Shown: positions 55,372 to 63,983 of the stretch, in pieces | Layout: every line of letters begins with the position of its first letter | How positions within the stretch are numbered: position 1 is the first letter of the stretch | From: Curvibacter sp. CHRR-16 | GTDB taxonomy: Bacteria; Pseudomonadota; Gammaproteobacteria; Burkholderiales; Burkholderiaceae_C | Assembly: GCF_018474005.1 (NCBI RefSeq) | Contig: NZ_JAHCSH010000002.1 | Coordinates: forward strand, 310,001-374,000 | Length of the DNA stretch: 64,000 nucleotides | Reading direction: 5' to 3' | Notes under the pieces: generated by a model | The model's input: the letters and a program-made list of their open reading frames with translations, nothing else | What the model was told of the DNA's origin: nothing | Database searches by the model: none | Made by a program: the position numbers and the translations under genes

Positions 55372-57189
55372 ATGCTCCCCCTAGCATTGCGCAAACCCAA
55401 CCGATATTGGCTAGCGGCCATGGCCGCGGTGCTGCTGGCCTGGGCTTTGGCCTACGGCGCAGCGCAGCGCCAGCAAAGCGCCACGCTGCAAGCGCTGGGG
55501 CGCGACATTCAGGTGCACGCCCTGGCCCTGCGCGGAGCCACGGCGCGCCACAGCTACCTGCCCTACACCGTGGCCCAGCACCCACTGGTGCAAGCCGTGC
55601 TGCGCCACCCCAGCCCCGCCAATGTGGCTGCGGCCAACCACTACCTGGAAGACATCAACCGCAACGCTGGCTCCTTGGCGCTGTACGCCATGGACGCCCA
55701 CGGCCGCACCCTGGCCGCCAGCAACTGGCGCAGCAGCCAAAGCTTTGTGGGGCAGGACTACGGCAACCGGCCTTACTTTTTGCAAGCACTGCGCGGTGAA
55801 CAAGGCCGCTTTTACGGCGTGGGCAAAACCACGGGCGAGCCGGGCTACTTTTTGTCCGCTCCGGTGCGCAGTGCAGCGCCTGCAACGCCATCAGCACAAG
55901 CAGCGCAGACGCTGGGCGTGGTGGCGGTGAAGGTGGATTTGCGCCCCCTGCAAACCACGTGGCAAAACGCCGCCTACCCGGTGCTGCTAACCGATGCGCA
56001 CGGCATCGTCATGCTGGGGTCTGAACCCGCATGGCTGTACCACGCCACCCGCCCGCTGGACGGGGCCGAACAAGACTGGCTGGCGCGCCACAGCGTGTAT
56101 GGCACCCACCCCGTCAACCGCCAAACCCTGCCGTGGGATGTGCGCCCCGTGCCTAACGACAGCGCGCAAGGCGTGGAGCACGGTGCCATCGTGCAGACCG
56201 CACTGGCAGGGCAAGTGCAACAACTACTAGCTGTGCAAGACACCCTGCCCGAGCTGGGCTGGACGCTGACCGTGACCCACAGCGCCGCCGTAGTGCAGCA
56301 GGCCTTTTACGCCACCGCCACCCTCACCCTGCTGGTGGCCGCCCTGTTGGCCACCGCTTGGCGGCTGGTGCAAACGCGGCGGCTGCAGCAGTACCAGGCC
56401 CAGCAAGCCCAACTGCAGCACGTGCAGCGCCGCGCCATGCTGGACGAAATGGCCTCCACCCTCGCGCACGAAATCAACCAGCCGCTGCTGGCCATAGGTG
56501 CCCAAGCGTCGGCCGCGCTCTTGTGGCAAGAGCAAGGCAAGACCGACGCCCTGCGCGAAAGCCTGCAGCGCATAGAGGAGCAAAAGAACCGCGCCGCCAC
56601 CATCGTGAGCCGCATACGCAGCCACGTCAAAAGCCAAACCGCCGGGGCCGAGGTGTGCACCCTGCGCCAACTGGTGGACAACGTGGCCGGCTTTTTGGCC
56701 CCCGAACTGCGCCAGCACCACACCACGCTGACATGCGAAGTGCCCACCACCCTGCCACCGCTGCGGGTGGACAAGGTGCTGATGGAGCAGGTGCTGCTCA
56801 ACCTGCTGCTAAATGCCTTACAGGCCCTGCAAGCCCAGCACGGCCCCCCCGCCACCCAGCGCTGGGTGGGCGTGCGCGCCAGCAGCGACGGCGGCGAAGG
56901 GAGCGGCCACACCCTGACCGTGGTGGTGGAAGACAACGGCCCGGGCATTGCACCGGCCATCGCCGCGCAGTTGTTCCGCCAATTTGTCAGCACCAAGCCG
57001 CAAGGCCTGGGCATGGGCTTGAGCATTTGCCGCTCCATTGTGGAAGCGCACCGGGGCACCCTGCAGTTTGCCAACCGCCCCGAAGGCGGTGCGCGCTTTA
57101 CCCTGACACTGCCAGCCCATACAGCAGCCCATACAGCAGACCATGCGACAGACCATGCGACAGACCATGACCCAGCCCCTAAGCCCTGA
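55372..57189 (+). CDS. Sensor histidine kinase (DctB-like)
   Basis: 605 aa. TM1 (NRYWLAAMAAVLLAWALAYG), a double-Cache periplasmic sensor (about 40-300; SQSFVGQDYGNRPYFLQALR is typical of DctB), TM2 (FYATATLTLLVAALLATAWR), coiled coil, HisKA phospho-His in STLAHEINQPLLAIGAQ, and HATPase with NLLLNALQAL, VVEDNGPGIAPAI and GLGMGLSICRSIVEAH. C-terminal tail HTAAHTADHATDHATDHDPA is a repeat product. 12 bp after the FAD gene; overlaps the regulator gene by 47 bp. Confidence 0.93.
   Translation: MLPLALRKPNRYWLAAMAAVLLAWALAYGAAQRQQSATLQALGRDIQVHALALRGATARHSYLPYTVAQHPLVQAVLRHPSPANVAAANHYLEDINRNAGSLALYAMDAHGRTLAASNWRSSQSFVGQDYGNRPYFLQALRGEQGRFYGVGKTTGEPGYFLSAPVRSAAPATPSAQAAQTLGVVAVKVDLRPLQTTWQNAAYPVLLTDAHGIVMLGSEPAWLYHATRPLDGAEQDWLARHSVYGTHPVNRQTLPWDVRPVPNDSAQGVEHGAIVQTALAGQVQQLLAVQDTLPELGWTLTVTHSAAVVQQAFYATATLTLLVAALLATAWRLVQTRRLQQYQAQQAQLQHVQRRAMLDEMASTLAHEINQPLLAIGAQASAALLWQEQGKTDALRESLQRIEEQKNRAATIVSRIRSHVKSQTAGAEVCTLRQLVDNVAGFLAPELRQHHTTLTCEVPTTLPPLRVDKVLMEQVLLNLLLNALQALQAQHGPPATQRWVGVRASSDGGEGSGHTLTVVVEDNGPGIAPAIAAQLFRQFVSTKPQGLGMGLSICRSIVEAHRGTLQFANRPEGGARFTLTLPAHTAAHTADHATDHATDHDPAPKP
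57115..57174 (+). repeat. Five 12-bp tandem units at the kinase/regulator overlap
   Basis: GCCCATACAGCA twice, GACCATGCGACA twice, then GACCATGACCCA. In the kinase frame they encode AHT/DHAT repeats. In the regulator frame each GACCATGCGACA unit supplies an ATG (57143, 57155, and 57167 from the last unit). Confidence 0.85.
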
Positions 57190-57793
57190 GCTGCACCTGC
57201 ACATCGTGGACGACGACGACGGCGTGCGCCTGTCCCTGTCCACCCTGCTCACGGCCAGCGGCCACCGCGTACACGAGTACGCCAGTGGCGAAGACTTTTT
57301 GGCCCAAGCCGACACCACCCAGCCCGACTGCGTGCTGCTGGACCTGCGCCTGCACGGCATGAGCGGCCTGCAGGTGCACGACGCCCTGCGCCAGCGCGCC
57401 AGCCCCATGGGGGTGGTGTTTTTGTCCGGCCACGGCGACATACCCACCGCGCTGGACGCGGTGAACCACAAAGGCGCGCTGGACTGGATCGTGAAAGGCA
57501 GCCCCAACGCCGAGCTGCTAGAACGCATCGCCCGCGCCATGCAGCACCTGCGCCAACAAGCCCAACACCAGCAAGCCCGCCAAGCCGTGCTACAGCGCTG
57601 GCACAGCCTCACCCCGCGCGAAGCCGACGTAGCCCGCCTGCTGCGCCAAGGCCTGAGCAACAAAGCCGTGGCGCAAACGCTGGACATCGGCGTGCGCGCC
57701 GTAGAAACCCACCGCGCCCGCGTCTACGACAAACTATGGGTGAGCAACCCGACGGAGTTGGAGCGGCTGCTTAGGGAGCATGGGGTGGGGTGA
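57143..57793 (+). CDS. FixJ/NarL-type response regulator
   Basis: 216 aa at most; three in-frame ATGs (57143, 57155, 57167) lie in tandem repeats and the receiver itself starts at ELHLHIVDDDDGVRLSLS. Acidic pocket DDDD, phospho-Asp in VLLDLRLHGMSG, Thr/Ser in VFLSGHGD, Lys in DWIVKGSPN. C-terminal LuxR HTH LTPREADVARLLRQGLSNKA and VAQTLDIGVRAVETHRARVY. Partner of the upstream kinase. DctB-like kinases more often pair with sigma-54 activators, but here the output is LuxR-type. Confidence 0.93.
   Translation: MRQTMRQTMTQPLSPELHLHIVDDDDGVRLSLSTLLTASGHRVHEYASGEDFLAQADTTQPDCVLLDLRLHGMSGLQVHDALRQRASPMGVVFLSGHGDIPTALDAVNHKGALDWIVKGSPNAELLERIARAMQHLRQQAQHQQARQAVLQRWHSLTPREADVARLLRQGLSNKAVAQTLDIGVRAVETHRARVYDKLWVSNPTELERLLREHGVG
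57758..57793 (+). repeat. Direct repeat, left copy (3' end of the response regulator gene)
   Basis: 36 bp from TTGGAGCGGCTGCTTAGGGA to the TGA stop, encoding LERLLREHGVG. 30 of 36 bases recur at 58573-58608. Confidence 0.75.
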
Positions 57794-57855
57794 ATCCATC
57801 CGTCCAAGTGGTTACGTGATTGAACGTGCTTGCAAGTAGCACGCGCATGCGTAAA

Positions 57856-57876
57856 ATATGGTTGCATATGTGCAAC
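57856..57876. promoter_or_regulatory. Overlapping inverted repeats upstream of the PIN/RHH operon
   Basis: ATATG-GTTG-CATAT (57856-57869) and GTTGCA-TATG-TGCAAC (57861-57876), 22-42 bp before the toxin start. They fit an operator for the ribbon-helix-helix antitoxin. Confidence 0.5.
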
Positions 57877-57897
57877 TAGATTCATCGATACAAGCAC

Positions 57898-58320
57898 GTG
57901 CGAGTCATTCTTGATACTTCCGTTTTGGTTGCTGCCACGCGTTCGCGCAATGGGGCGAGTTTCCAACTGCTCTCGATGCTACCTAGCAGCCAATTTGAGA
58001 TTGCCTTGACTGTGTCCTTGTATACGGAATGGCAGTCGGTACTGACTAGACCCGAGCATCTGCCACCCGGCGCAAGTGCTGAAGCGGCGATAGGGTTCTT
58101 GCGGTATTTGGCGTCGATTGCCCACTTGCAAGACGTGCACTTCTTGTGGCGGCCGTTCTTGCGCGACCCGGACGACGATATGGTCTTGGAATGTGCCGTG
58201 GCATCAAGCAGCCGCTACATAGTCACGCACAACGTAAAAGACTTCAAGCGTTGCGCAGAGTTGAATGTGCAAGCCGTTACCCCAGCCGAATTTTTAACAT
58301 TCCTTAGGAGGCCAACATGA
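57898..58320 (+). CDS. PIN-domain toxin (first gene of toxin-antitoxin pair)
   Basis: 140 aa, GTG start with no strong ribosome site. PIN residues are MRVILDTSVLVAATR (Asp), SLYTEWQSVL (Glu) and DPDDDMVLECAVA (Asp cluster), and it ends YIVTHNVKDFKRCAE. A probable endoribonuclease. Order is reversed compared with usual systems: toxin first, antitoxin overlapping its stop by 4 bp. Confidence 0.88.
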   Translation: MRVILDTSVLVAATRSRNGASFQLLSMLPSSQFEIALTVSLYTEWQSVLTRPEHLPPGASAEAAIGFLRYLASIAHLQDVHFLWRPFLRDPDDDMVLECAVASSSRYIVTHNVKDFKRCAELNVQAVTPAEFLTFLRRPT

Positions 58321-58547
58321 CAGCATTGACCGTACGACTGCCGAACTCCGTGCATCAAAAAGTGCGCGAGTTGGCCGAGCGTGATGACATTTCGGTGAAC
58401 CAGTTCATCGCAGCCGCCGTATCAGAAAAGATGGCTTCGGTGATGACGCTGGATTACTTGAAGGCAGAAGCCGCCAAGGGCAACCGCAAGGACTTTGATC
58501 AGTTCTTGGCAATGGTGCCGGATGTGCCTGCGCCTAGTGGCGACTGA
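58317..58547 (+). CDS. Ribbon-helix-helix antitoxin
   Basis: 76 aa. N-terminal RHH MTALTVRLPNSVHQKVRELA and DDISVNQFIAAAVSEKMASV, of the HicB-C-terminal/CopG type. The C-terminal part (KGNRKDFDQFLAMVPDVPA) should bind the PIN toxin. Ribosome site TAGGAGG lies 4-10 bases before the ATG, inside the toxin gene. Likely autoregulator of the operon. Confidence 0.88.
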   Translation: MTALTVRLPNSVHQKVRELAERDDISVNQFIAAAVSEKMASVMTLDYLKAEAAKGNRKDFDQFLAMVPDVPAPSGD

Positions 58548-58572
58548 ATAGTCGAGGCACACCACCAATGAC

Positions 58573-58608
58573 TTGGAGCAGCTACTCAGTGAGCATGGGG
58601 TAGGGTAA
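58573..58608 (+). repeat. Direct repeat, right copy (remnant of a response-regulator 3' end)
   Basis: Encodes LEQLLSEHGVG followed by TAA in one frame, paralleling LERLLREHGVG-TGA at 57758-57793. 30/36 identity. No complete gene precedes it. Confidence 0.7.
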
Positions 58609-58760
58609 AGAGAGTCGAAATCGTGCCAAGTCGTGGCTTTGGTCAAGCAGCCACGCCCCTCCCCTAGTGGTTTTCCCGCGTTTGCGTAGTTTTACGCACG
58701 ACCGGGTGGGGCAAGTCTTCGCATCATCGCGCCACAAGTTTTTATGCGAGGAGACTCCCC

Positions 58761-59756
58761 ATGCAACTGGCATTGCGCCCCCAGACCGTTGCCCGCCTGA
58801 GCGCTGTATGCGCCCTGCTGGCCAGTTCCCTAGCCCCCAGTGCCCACGCCCAAGAAGTGGTGCGTTTGGGCAACCTGAAGTTCGCGCACTATGGCGCGGT
58901 GTCCTACATCAAAGAGATTGCGCCCAAGTGCGGTATCAAGGTGGAGGAAAGCATGTTCGCCAAGGGCCCGGACATCATGCAAGCCATCGTGGCGGGCGAG
59001 TTGGATGTGGGCGCATCGGCATCGGAAGCAGCCATTGCAGCGCGTGCCAAGAACGTGCCCATCTACGTGGTGGCGGGCTTTGCCAAAGGCGGGGCGCGCT
59101 TGGTGGCGCGCACCGATGCAGGCATCAAGACCGTGAAAGACCTCAAGGGCAAAAAAGTAGGCGTGACGCGTGGCGGCATTCAAGAGGTACTGCTGGCGGC
59201 GCAACTGGGCCAAGCAGGCCTGAGCTTTTCGGACCAGCCGGGCAAGGACGTGCAGATCGTCTACTTGGCCTTCCCCGACCTGAACCAAGCGCTGATGGGC
59301 AAGAACATCGACGCCATGCTGCAAAGCGAGCCCTATGCCTCACAAGCGCTGAACAAGAACTTTGGCACCGAGATCAACCGCCCCTACGACACGCCCATTG
59401 GCGAGCCGGTGCGCACCTTGGTCATGACCGAGAAGTTCTACAAAGAGCGCCGCCCTGTGGCCGAGAAGTTCATGCGCTGCTTTGTGGAGGCAACCAAAAC
59501 CTTCATGGACAACAAAGCGCTGGCCGAGAAGTACGTGACGCAGACCATGTTCAAGGGCCAAGTGACCAAGGACGACTTTGAGGACGCCATCGACAACTCG
59601 CCCTACAGCTTTGACATCACCGCTGCGCATATCCAAACCACGGGCGAGGTGATGCAAAAGTACGGCATTGGCAAGATGGACAAAGTGCCCACAGCCACTG
59701 AGTGGGTGAAGACCGATTTGCTGGATGCGGCCAAGAAGTCGCTCAACATCAAGTAA
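58761..59756 (+). CDS. ABC transporter substrate-binding protein, NMT1/SsuA/TauA-like
   Basis: 331 aa. Signal peptide ending SSLAPSAHAQ, then a periplasmic binding fold: VVRLGNLKFAHYGAVSYIKE, DIMQAIVAGELDVGASASEA, LKGKKVGVTRGGIQEVLLAA. Resembles nitrate/sulfonate/taurine/thiamine-precursor binding proteins; the ligand cannot be assigned. GCGAGGAG before the ATG. First gene of a compact three-gene importer. Confidence 0.88.
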   Translation: MQLALRPQTVARLSAVCALLASSLAPSAHAQEVVRLGNLKFAHYGAVSYIKEIAPKCGIKVEESMFAKGPDIMQAIVAGELDVGASASEAAIAARAKNVPIYVVAGFAKGGARLVARTDAGIKTVKDLKGKKVGVTRGGIQEVLLAAQLGQAGLSFSDQPGKDVQIVYLAFPDLNQALMGKNIDAMLQSEPYASQALNKNFGTEINRPYDTPIGEPVRTLVMTEKFYKERRPVAEKFMRCFVEATKTFMDNKALAEKYVTQTMFKGQVTKDDFEDAIDNSPYSFDITAAHIQTTGEVMQKYGIGKMDKVPTATEWVKTDLLDAAKKSLNIK

Positions 59757-59765
59757 GGGGGCGGC

Positions 59766-60587
59766 ATGCTGGCAAAGCGTTTAACGCAATGGCTGAGCGG
59801 CGCGGTGGTGCCTGCGGCAGTGCTGCTGCTGTGGCAGGGGGTGTGCTCCATGGGCTGGGTCAATGAGCATGTGCTGCCATCGCCCACGGCGGTGGTGCAC
59901 AAGTGGGTGCTGTACCTGCTGCCGCTGCAAACACTGGAGGAAAGCGGCCTGCCCTATTGGCGCTGGCTGCTCTCGGGCGAGCTGCTGAGCGACGCGGCAG
60001 GCAGCCTGTACCGCGTGGTGGTGGGCTTTGCAGTAGGTGCGGTGCTGGCACTGCCGCTGGGCTTGCTCATGGGCAGCAGCCAGCGGGCCTACCGCATGTT
60101 CAACCCCATCACACAGGTGCTGCGGCCCATACCACCGATTGCCTATATCCCTCTGGCCATTTTGTGGTTCGGGCTGGGCAATGCACCGGCTATCTTCCTC
60201 ATCGCCATCGGCGCGTTCTTTCCGGTGCTGATGAACACCATCGCCGGGGTACGCCATGTGGATGGCATTTACCTGCGTGCGGCGCGCAACCTGGGCGCGG
60301 GGCAGTTCACCATCTTCACCCGCGTCATATTGCCTGCGGCTGTGCCCTACATCCTGACGGGGGTGCGCATTGGCATCGGCACGGCCTTCATCGTGGTGAT
60401 CGTGGCCGAGATGATTGCCGTGAACAACGGGCTGGGTTTTCGCATTCTGGAAGCGCGCGAATACTTTTGGTCCGACAAGATCATCGCGGGCATGGTCACC
60501 ATTGGCCTGTTGGGCTTGGCCATCGACTCGGCGGTGAACAAACTGAACAACCACCTGCTGCGCTGGCACCGTGGACTGGAGAACTGA
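59766..60587 (+). CDS. ABC transporter permease, SsuC/TauC-like
   Basis: 273 aa, about six TM helices. BPD_transp_1 features are PLGLLMGSSQRAYRMFNPIT, RPIPPIAYIPLAILWFG, and the EAA loop DGIYLRAARNLGAGQFTIFT. Nine bases after the binding protein gene and one base before the ATPase gene. Works as a homodimer with the ATPase. Confidence 0.9.
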   Translation: MLAKRLTQWLSGAVVPAAVLLLWQGVCSMGWVNEHVLPSPTAVVHKWVLYLLPLQTLEESGLPYWRWLLSGELLSDAAGSLYRVVVGFAVGAVLALPLGLLMGSSQRAYRMFNPITQVLRPIPPIAYIPLAILWFGLGNAPAIFLIAIGAFFPVLMNTIAGVRHVDGIYLRAARNLGAGQFTIFTRVILPAAVPYILTGVRIGIGTAFIVVIVAEMIAVNNGLGFRILEAREYFWSDKIIAGMVTIGLLGLAIDSAVNKLNNHLLRWHRGLEN

Positions 60588-60588
60588 C

Positions 60589-61383
60589 ATGAGCGAGAAC
60601 GCCATTGCCATTCGCAATGTGAACAAGGTGTTCAACACCGGTGAGCGTGAAGTGATCGCGCTGCGCGACATCACGCTGGACATTCCCAAGGGCCAGTTTG
60701 TGTGCCTGCTGGGGCCATCGGGCTGCGGCAAGTCCACGCTGCTCAACGCGGTGGCGGGCTTTGCCCTGCCCAGCAGCGGCAGCATCGTGGCCAATGGCCG
60801 CACCGTGACCGAGCCCGGCCCGGATCGCGGCATGGTGTTCCAAGAGTACGCGCTGTTTCCGTGGATGACGGTGGAGAAGAACATCGCCTTTGGCATGGAG
60901 ATCAAAGGGGCGAGCGCTGCCGACATCACCCACACCGTGGACGCGATGCTGGACAAGCTGGGGCTGACGGACTTTCGCCACCGCTTCCCCAAGGATCTGT
61001 CGGGCGGCATGCGCCAGCGCGTAGCCATCGCACGGGTGCTGGCACTGGATTCGCCCGTCATGCTGATGGACGAGCCCTTTGGCGCGCTGGATGCGCTGAC
61101 CCGCCGCACGCTGCAAGACGAGCTGCTGCGCATTTGGGCAGAGTCGCACAAGACGGTGATTTTTGTGACCCACAGCATTGAAGAAGCCGTGTACCTGGCC
61201 GACCGCATCGTCGTCATGACCTACCGCCCCGGCACGGTCAAGCGCGACATGCTGGTGGATCTGCCGCGCTTGCGCGACCCATCATCCGCAGGGTTTAACG
61301 CCCTCAAACGCGAACTGGCCGCACTGGTGATGGAAGAGCAAAACCGCTACCAGCAAGCAGAACTGACAGCGGCGGTGGACTGA
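60589..61383 (+). CDS. ABC transporter ATPase, SsuB/TauB-like
   Basis: 264 aa from MSENAIAIRNVNKVFNTGER. Walker A LLGPSGCGKSTLLNAVAGF, Q-loop MVFQEYALFPWM, signature DLSGGMRQRVAIARVLA, Walker B MLMDEPFGALDAL and H-loop FVTHSIEEAVYLADRIVVMT. Completes the importer with the two upstream genes. The gap after it holds only a weak inverted repeat (GCCGTA/TACGGC) before the convergent patatin gene. Confidence 0.93.
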   Translation: MSENAIAIRNVNKVFNTGEREVIALRDITLDIPKGQFVCLLGPSGCGKSTLLNAVAGFALPSSGSIVANGRTVTEPGPDRGMVFQEYALFPWMTVEKNIAFGMEIKGASAADITHTVDAMLDKLGLTDFRHRFPKDLSGGMRQRVAIARVLALDSPVMLMDEPFGALDALTRRTLQDELLRIWAESHKTVIFVTHSIEEAVYLADRIVVMTYRPGTVKRDMLVDLPRLRDPSSAGFNALKRELAALVMEEQNRYQQAELTAAVD

Positions 61384-61417
61384 GGCGTAGCCCCCTTGGC
61401 CGTATGGTCTATAGGGC

Positions 61418-62455
61418 CTACGGCTTGCTGCGCGCTTTGCTCGGCACCCGCAGGTCATCCAGATAGTCAGTCGCGATGTTCACCGTGCTGTGCTGGCCCA
61501 GTGCATCAAAGTGCTTGTGCAGCCATTTGGCTGCGCACTCGCGCCCCAGCTCGTACAGGGTGTAGATGAGCTTGGCATCGGTCTGCGTTTTGCTGGAGGC
61601 GGGGTAGCTCTCCAGCGCCTCGCCCCCGTCTATGCGGTGCAGCAGCACGTCTTTGTAGCGGGTGGGGTCTAACTTGCCGTCGGCCAGCAGGCGTTTGACA
61701 AAGTCGATGGCGCGCATCTCGGCTATCAAGGCGGCGTTGAAGGTGATCTCGTTCACCCGGTCCATGATGTCCGCCGCCGTAGTGGGCAACTTGTCGCGAC
61801 GAATGGGGTTGATCTGCACCAGCAGCACGTCGCGGCTTTTGCATTCGTAAAACAAGGGGTGGATGGCTGGGTTGCCCGCAAAGCCGCCATCCCAGTAATG
61901 CTCGCCCTCTATCTCCACCGCCTGAAACAGCGTGGGCAAGCAGGCCGAGGCCATCACCGCATCGGGCGTGAGGCGTTTGCCAGAAAACACCTCCGCCTTG
62001 CCGGTGCTGACCTTGGTAGCCACCACAAACACCTTGGGGCTGCGGCTGGCAGCCAAGCGTTCAAAGTCGATATGCAGTTGCAAGAACTGGCGCAGCGGGT
62101 TGATGTCCAACGGATTGGTTTGGTAGGGCGATACGGACTGCGCCCAAAAGTTGTTGACCGCATTGCTGAGCATGCGTGGCAAGCCCGGCAGCGCAGACTG
62201 CAGCGCACCCATGGCGATAACGCCTTCCCATAAACCGCGCAGCGACTTGCGGGCTGCTTCGCGTTCTTTGTCGGGCGACTGGCCCTCGGCCTGCGCCAGC
62301 CCGTTGGCCAGCGCCACGGCATTCATGGCCCCGGCGCTGGTGCCGCTGATGCCGTCAAACGCGATGCGACCATCTTCTAGCAGGGCATCCAGCACGCCCC
62401 AAGTAAACGCACCGTGGGAGCCTCCGCCCTGCAGGGCGAGGTTGATTAAAGCCAT
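61418..62455 (-). CDS. Patatin-like phospholipase
   Basis: 345 aa from MALINLALQGGGSHGAFTWG with GGAGG upstream. Oxyanion loop LALQGGGSHGAF, nucleophile elbow ISGTSAGAMNA (GTSAG), catalytic Asp in WDGGFAGNPAI (DGG). All parts of the Ser-Asp dyad are present. Hydrolyses lipid acyl esters; could be cytoplasmic housekeeping (RssA/YchK-like) since no signal peptide is seen. Confidence 0.92.
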   Translation of the reverse strand: MALINLALQGGGSHGAFTWGVLDALLEDGRIAFDGISGTSAGAMNAVALANGLAQAEGQSPDKEREAARKSLRGLWEGVIAMGALQSALPGLPRMLSNAVNNFWAQSVSPYQTNPLDINPLRQFLQLHIDFERLAASRSPKVFVVATKVSTGKAEVFSGKRLTPDAVMASACLPTLFQAVEIEGEHYWDGGFAGNPAIHPLFYECKSRDVLLVQINPIRRDKLPTTAADIMDRVNEITFNAALIAEMRAIDFVKRLLADGKLDPTRYKDVLLHRIDGGEALESYPASSKTQTDAKLIYTLYELGRECAAKWLHKHFDALGQHSTVNIATDYLDDLRVPSKARSKP

Positions 62456-62535
62456 ACACACACCTCCTACAGACACCAATGAACAAAGCCTCCAGCAGGG
62501 GGGCTCCAGCCTTGGGTGTGCAGATTAGCACGGGC

Positions 62536-62964
62536 TTATGAACGTTGGCGACGGGCGTCCAAACTCCAAGCACCTGCGCCTTGGGCTGCCAGCACCAGTA
62601 AACCACCGGCTATAGCGATGTTCTTGAAGAACAGCAGCTGCACCACAAAAGCTTGATCCGCAGGCACAGCCCAGAAGGGGTGGAAAAAGAAGCTAGCGGC
62701 CAAGGTAAACAGCGCCAGCACCACCGCAGCGATGCGAGTACCAAAACCTGTAACGAGCGCTACGCTGCCCAAAATTTCGACCGTGAGGGCCAGCACTGCA
62801 CCCACTGCAGGCAGTGGCAAGCCCGCAGAGGCGATGTAGCCCACGGTGCCCGAAAAACCAGCCAACTTGCTAATGCCTGCGGGCAAAAACAAGAGGGCCA
62901 ACAGCACGCGGCCCGCCAAGTTAAGGGCGTTCTGGACTGGGGCGGGAAAAGTAATGGTGTTCAT
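62536..62964 (-). CDS. DoxX-family membrane protein
   Basis: 142 aa from MNTITFPAPVQNALNLAGRV, AAGGAG eight bases upstream. Four TM helices: VLLALLFLPAGISKL (with the family Pro-x-Gly), AVGAVLALTVEILGSVALV, AAVVLALFTLAASFFFHPFW, and IAIAGGLLVLAAQGAGAWSL. DoxX proteins accompany oxidative-stress or quinone-related functions in some bacteria. Divergent from the LysR gene, which probably controls it. Confidence 0.9.
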   Translation of the reverse strand: MNTITFPAPVQNALNLAGRVLLALLFLPAGISKLAGFSGTVGYIASAGLPLPAVGAVLALTVEILGSVALVTGFGTRIAAVVLALFTLAASFFFHPFWAVPADQAFVVQLLFFKNIAIAGGLLVLAAQGAGAWSLDARRQRS

Positions 62965-63044
62965 GGTGGTAGCTCCTTGCATTTCATACAGTGTTGCGAT
63001 GGGTGAACTATATCCGCCAACAATGACCCTGAAAATGCCCTTTA

Positions 63045-63983
63045 ATGGATATCATTGTTGCCACAATGGAACAATCATCCACCAGCATAGACCCCAATGA
63101 CCTGCTGATTTTCGCCCGGGTGGCCGAGCTGGGCAGCTTTAGCCGCGCAGCCGAGAAGCTGGGTCTGCCCAAGTCCAGCGTGTCGCGCCGTTTGGCTGCG
63201 CTGGAGCAACGTTTGGGCGAGCGCTTGCTGCTGCGCACCACCCGACGCCAAACCCTGACGGAGCTGGGCACCCAATTGTTGGAACACGCCCAGCAGGTTG
63301 CGCAAGAAGTGCAAGCCGTGCAAGACCTGAGCGAGCATCGGCAAACCACCCCCAGCGGGCGACTGCGCGTGTCCATGCCCGCCGACTTGACCACCCTGCT
63401 GCTGGCCAAGCACTTGGCCGACTTTGCCGCGCAGTACCCCCACATAGCGCTGGAGATCGATTTATCGGCCCGCCGGGTGGATTTGCTGGGCGAAGGCTTT
63501 GACGTGGTGCTGCGCGCAGGCATATTGACCGACGACAACCTGCTGGCCGCGCGCAAGCTGTGCGACCTATCCTCCAGCCTGTACGCCGCCCCCAGCTATC
63601 TGGCACGCCATGGCGAGCCGCACACCCCCGCCGACTTGCAGCAGCACCACACCGTGCGCCTGCAGCGCAGCAGTGGCGAACTAGCGCCCTGGCCGCTGCG
63701 CTGCGGGGAGCAAACTGAGCACGCCAGCCCCCCATGCCGCCTGAGCGCCAATGCGCCCGACTTGGTACTGCGCTGGGTGGTTGCAGGCTGCGGCATTGGC
63801 TCAGTGCCCAATGCACTGGCGCGCCGCGACTGGGAGCAAGGCGCATTGGTGCGCGTGCTGCCCGATTGGCAACTGCCTACCGTACCTATATCGGCCGTGT
63901 TTCCGGGCCGCAAGCTCATGCCACCCAAAACCCGGGTGTTCATCGACATGCTGCACAGGGCTTTTAGCGAGAACGGGCTGTAA
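63045..63983 (+). CDS. LysR-family transcriptional regulator
   Basis: 312 aa from the first ATG, or 305 aa if the start is MEQSSTSIDPND at 63066; neither has a strong ribosome site. HTH in LLIFARVAELGSFSRAAEKL and PKSSVSRRLAALEQRLGERL. Effector domain RLRVSMPADLTTLLLAKHL onward, of the CrgA/YhjC subgroup that often acts on adjacent DoxX, pirin or quinone-reductase genes. Likely regulates the divergent DoxX gene. Confidence 0.92.
   Translation: MDIIVATMEQSSTSIDPNDLLIFARVAELGSFSRAAEKLGLPKSSVSRRLAALEQRLGERLLLRTTRRQTLTELGTQLLEHAQQVAQEVQAVQDLSEHRQTTPSGRLRVSMPADLTTLLLAKHLADFAAQYPHIALEIDLSARRVDLLGEGFDVVLRAGILTDDNLLAARKLCDLSSSLYAAPSYLARHGEPHTPADLQQHHTVRLQRSSGELAPWPLRCGEQTEHASPPCRLSANAPDLVLRWVVAGCGIGSVPNALARRDWEQGALVRVLPDWQLPTVPISAVFPGRKLMPPKTRVFIDMLHRAFSENGL
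63053..63068. promoter_or_regulatory. Inverted repeat at the LysR start, possible operator
   Basis: CATTGT-TGCC-ACAATG, perfect 6-bp arms fitting the LysR T-N11-A pattern (T of ATTGT and A of ACAAT). It overlaps the second candidate start codon and lies about 90 bp from the DoxX start. Confidence 0.45.

Noticed and set aside
59781..61217. Long minus-strand frame opposite the ABC importer
   Set aside because: Spans two complete ABC transporter genes in antisense and has Ser/Arg/Gln/His-rich shadow composition.
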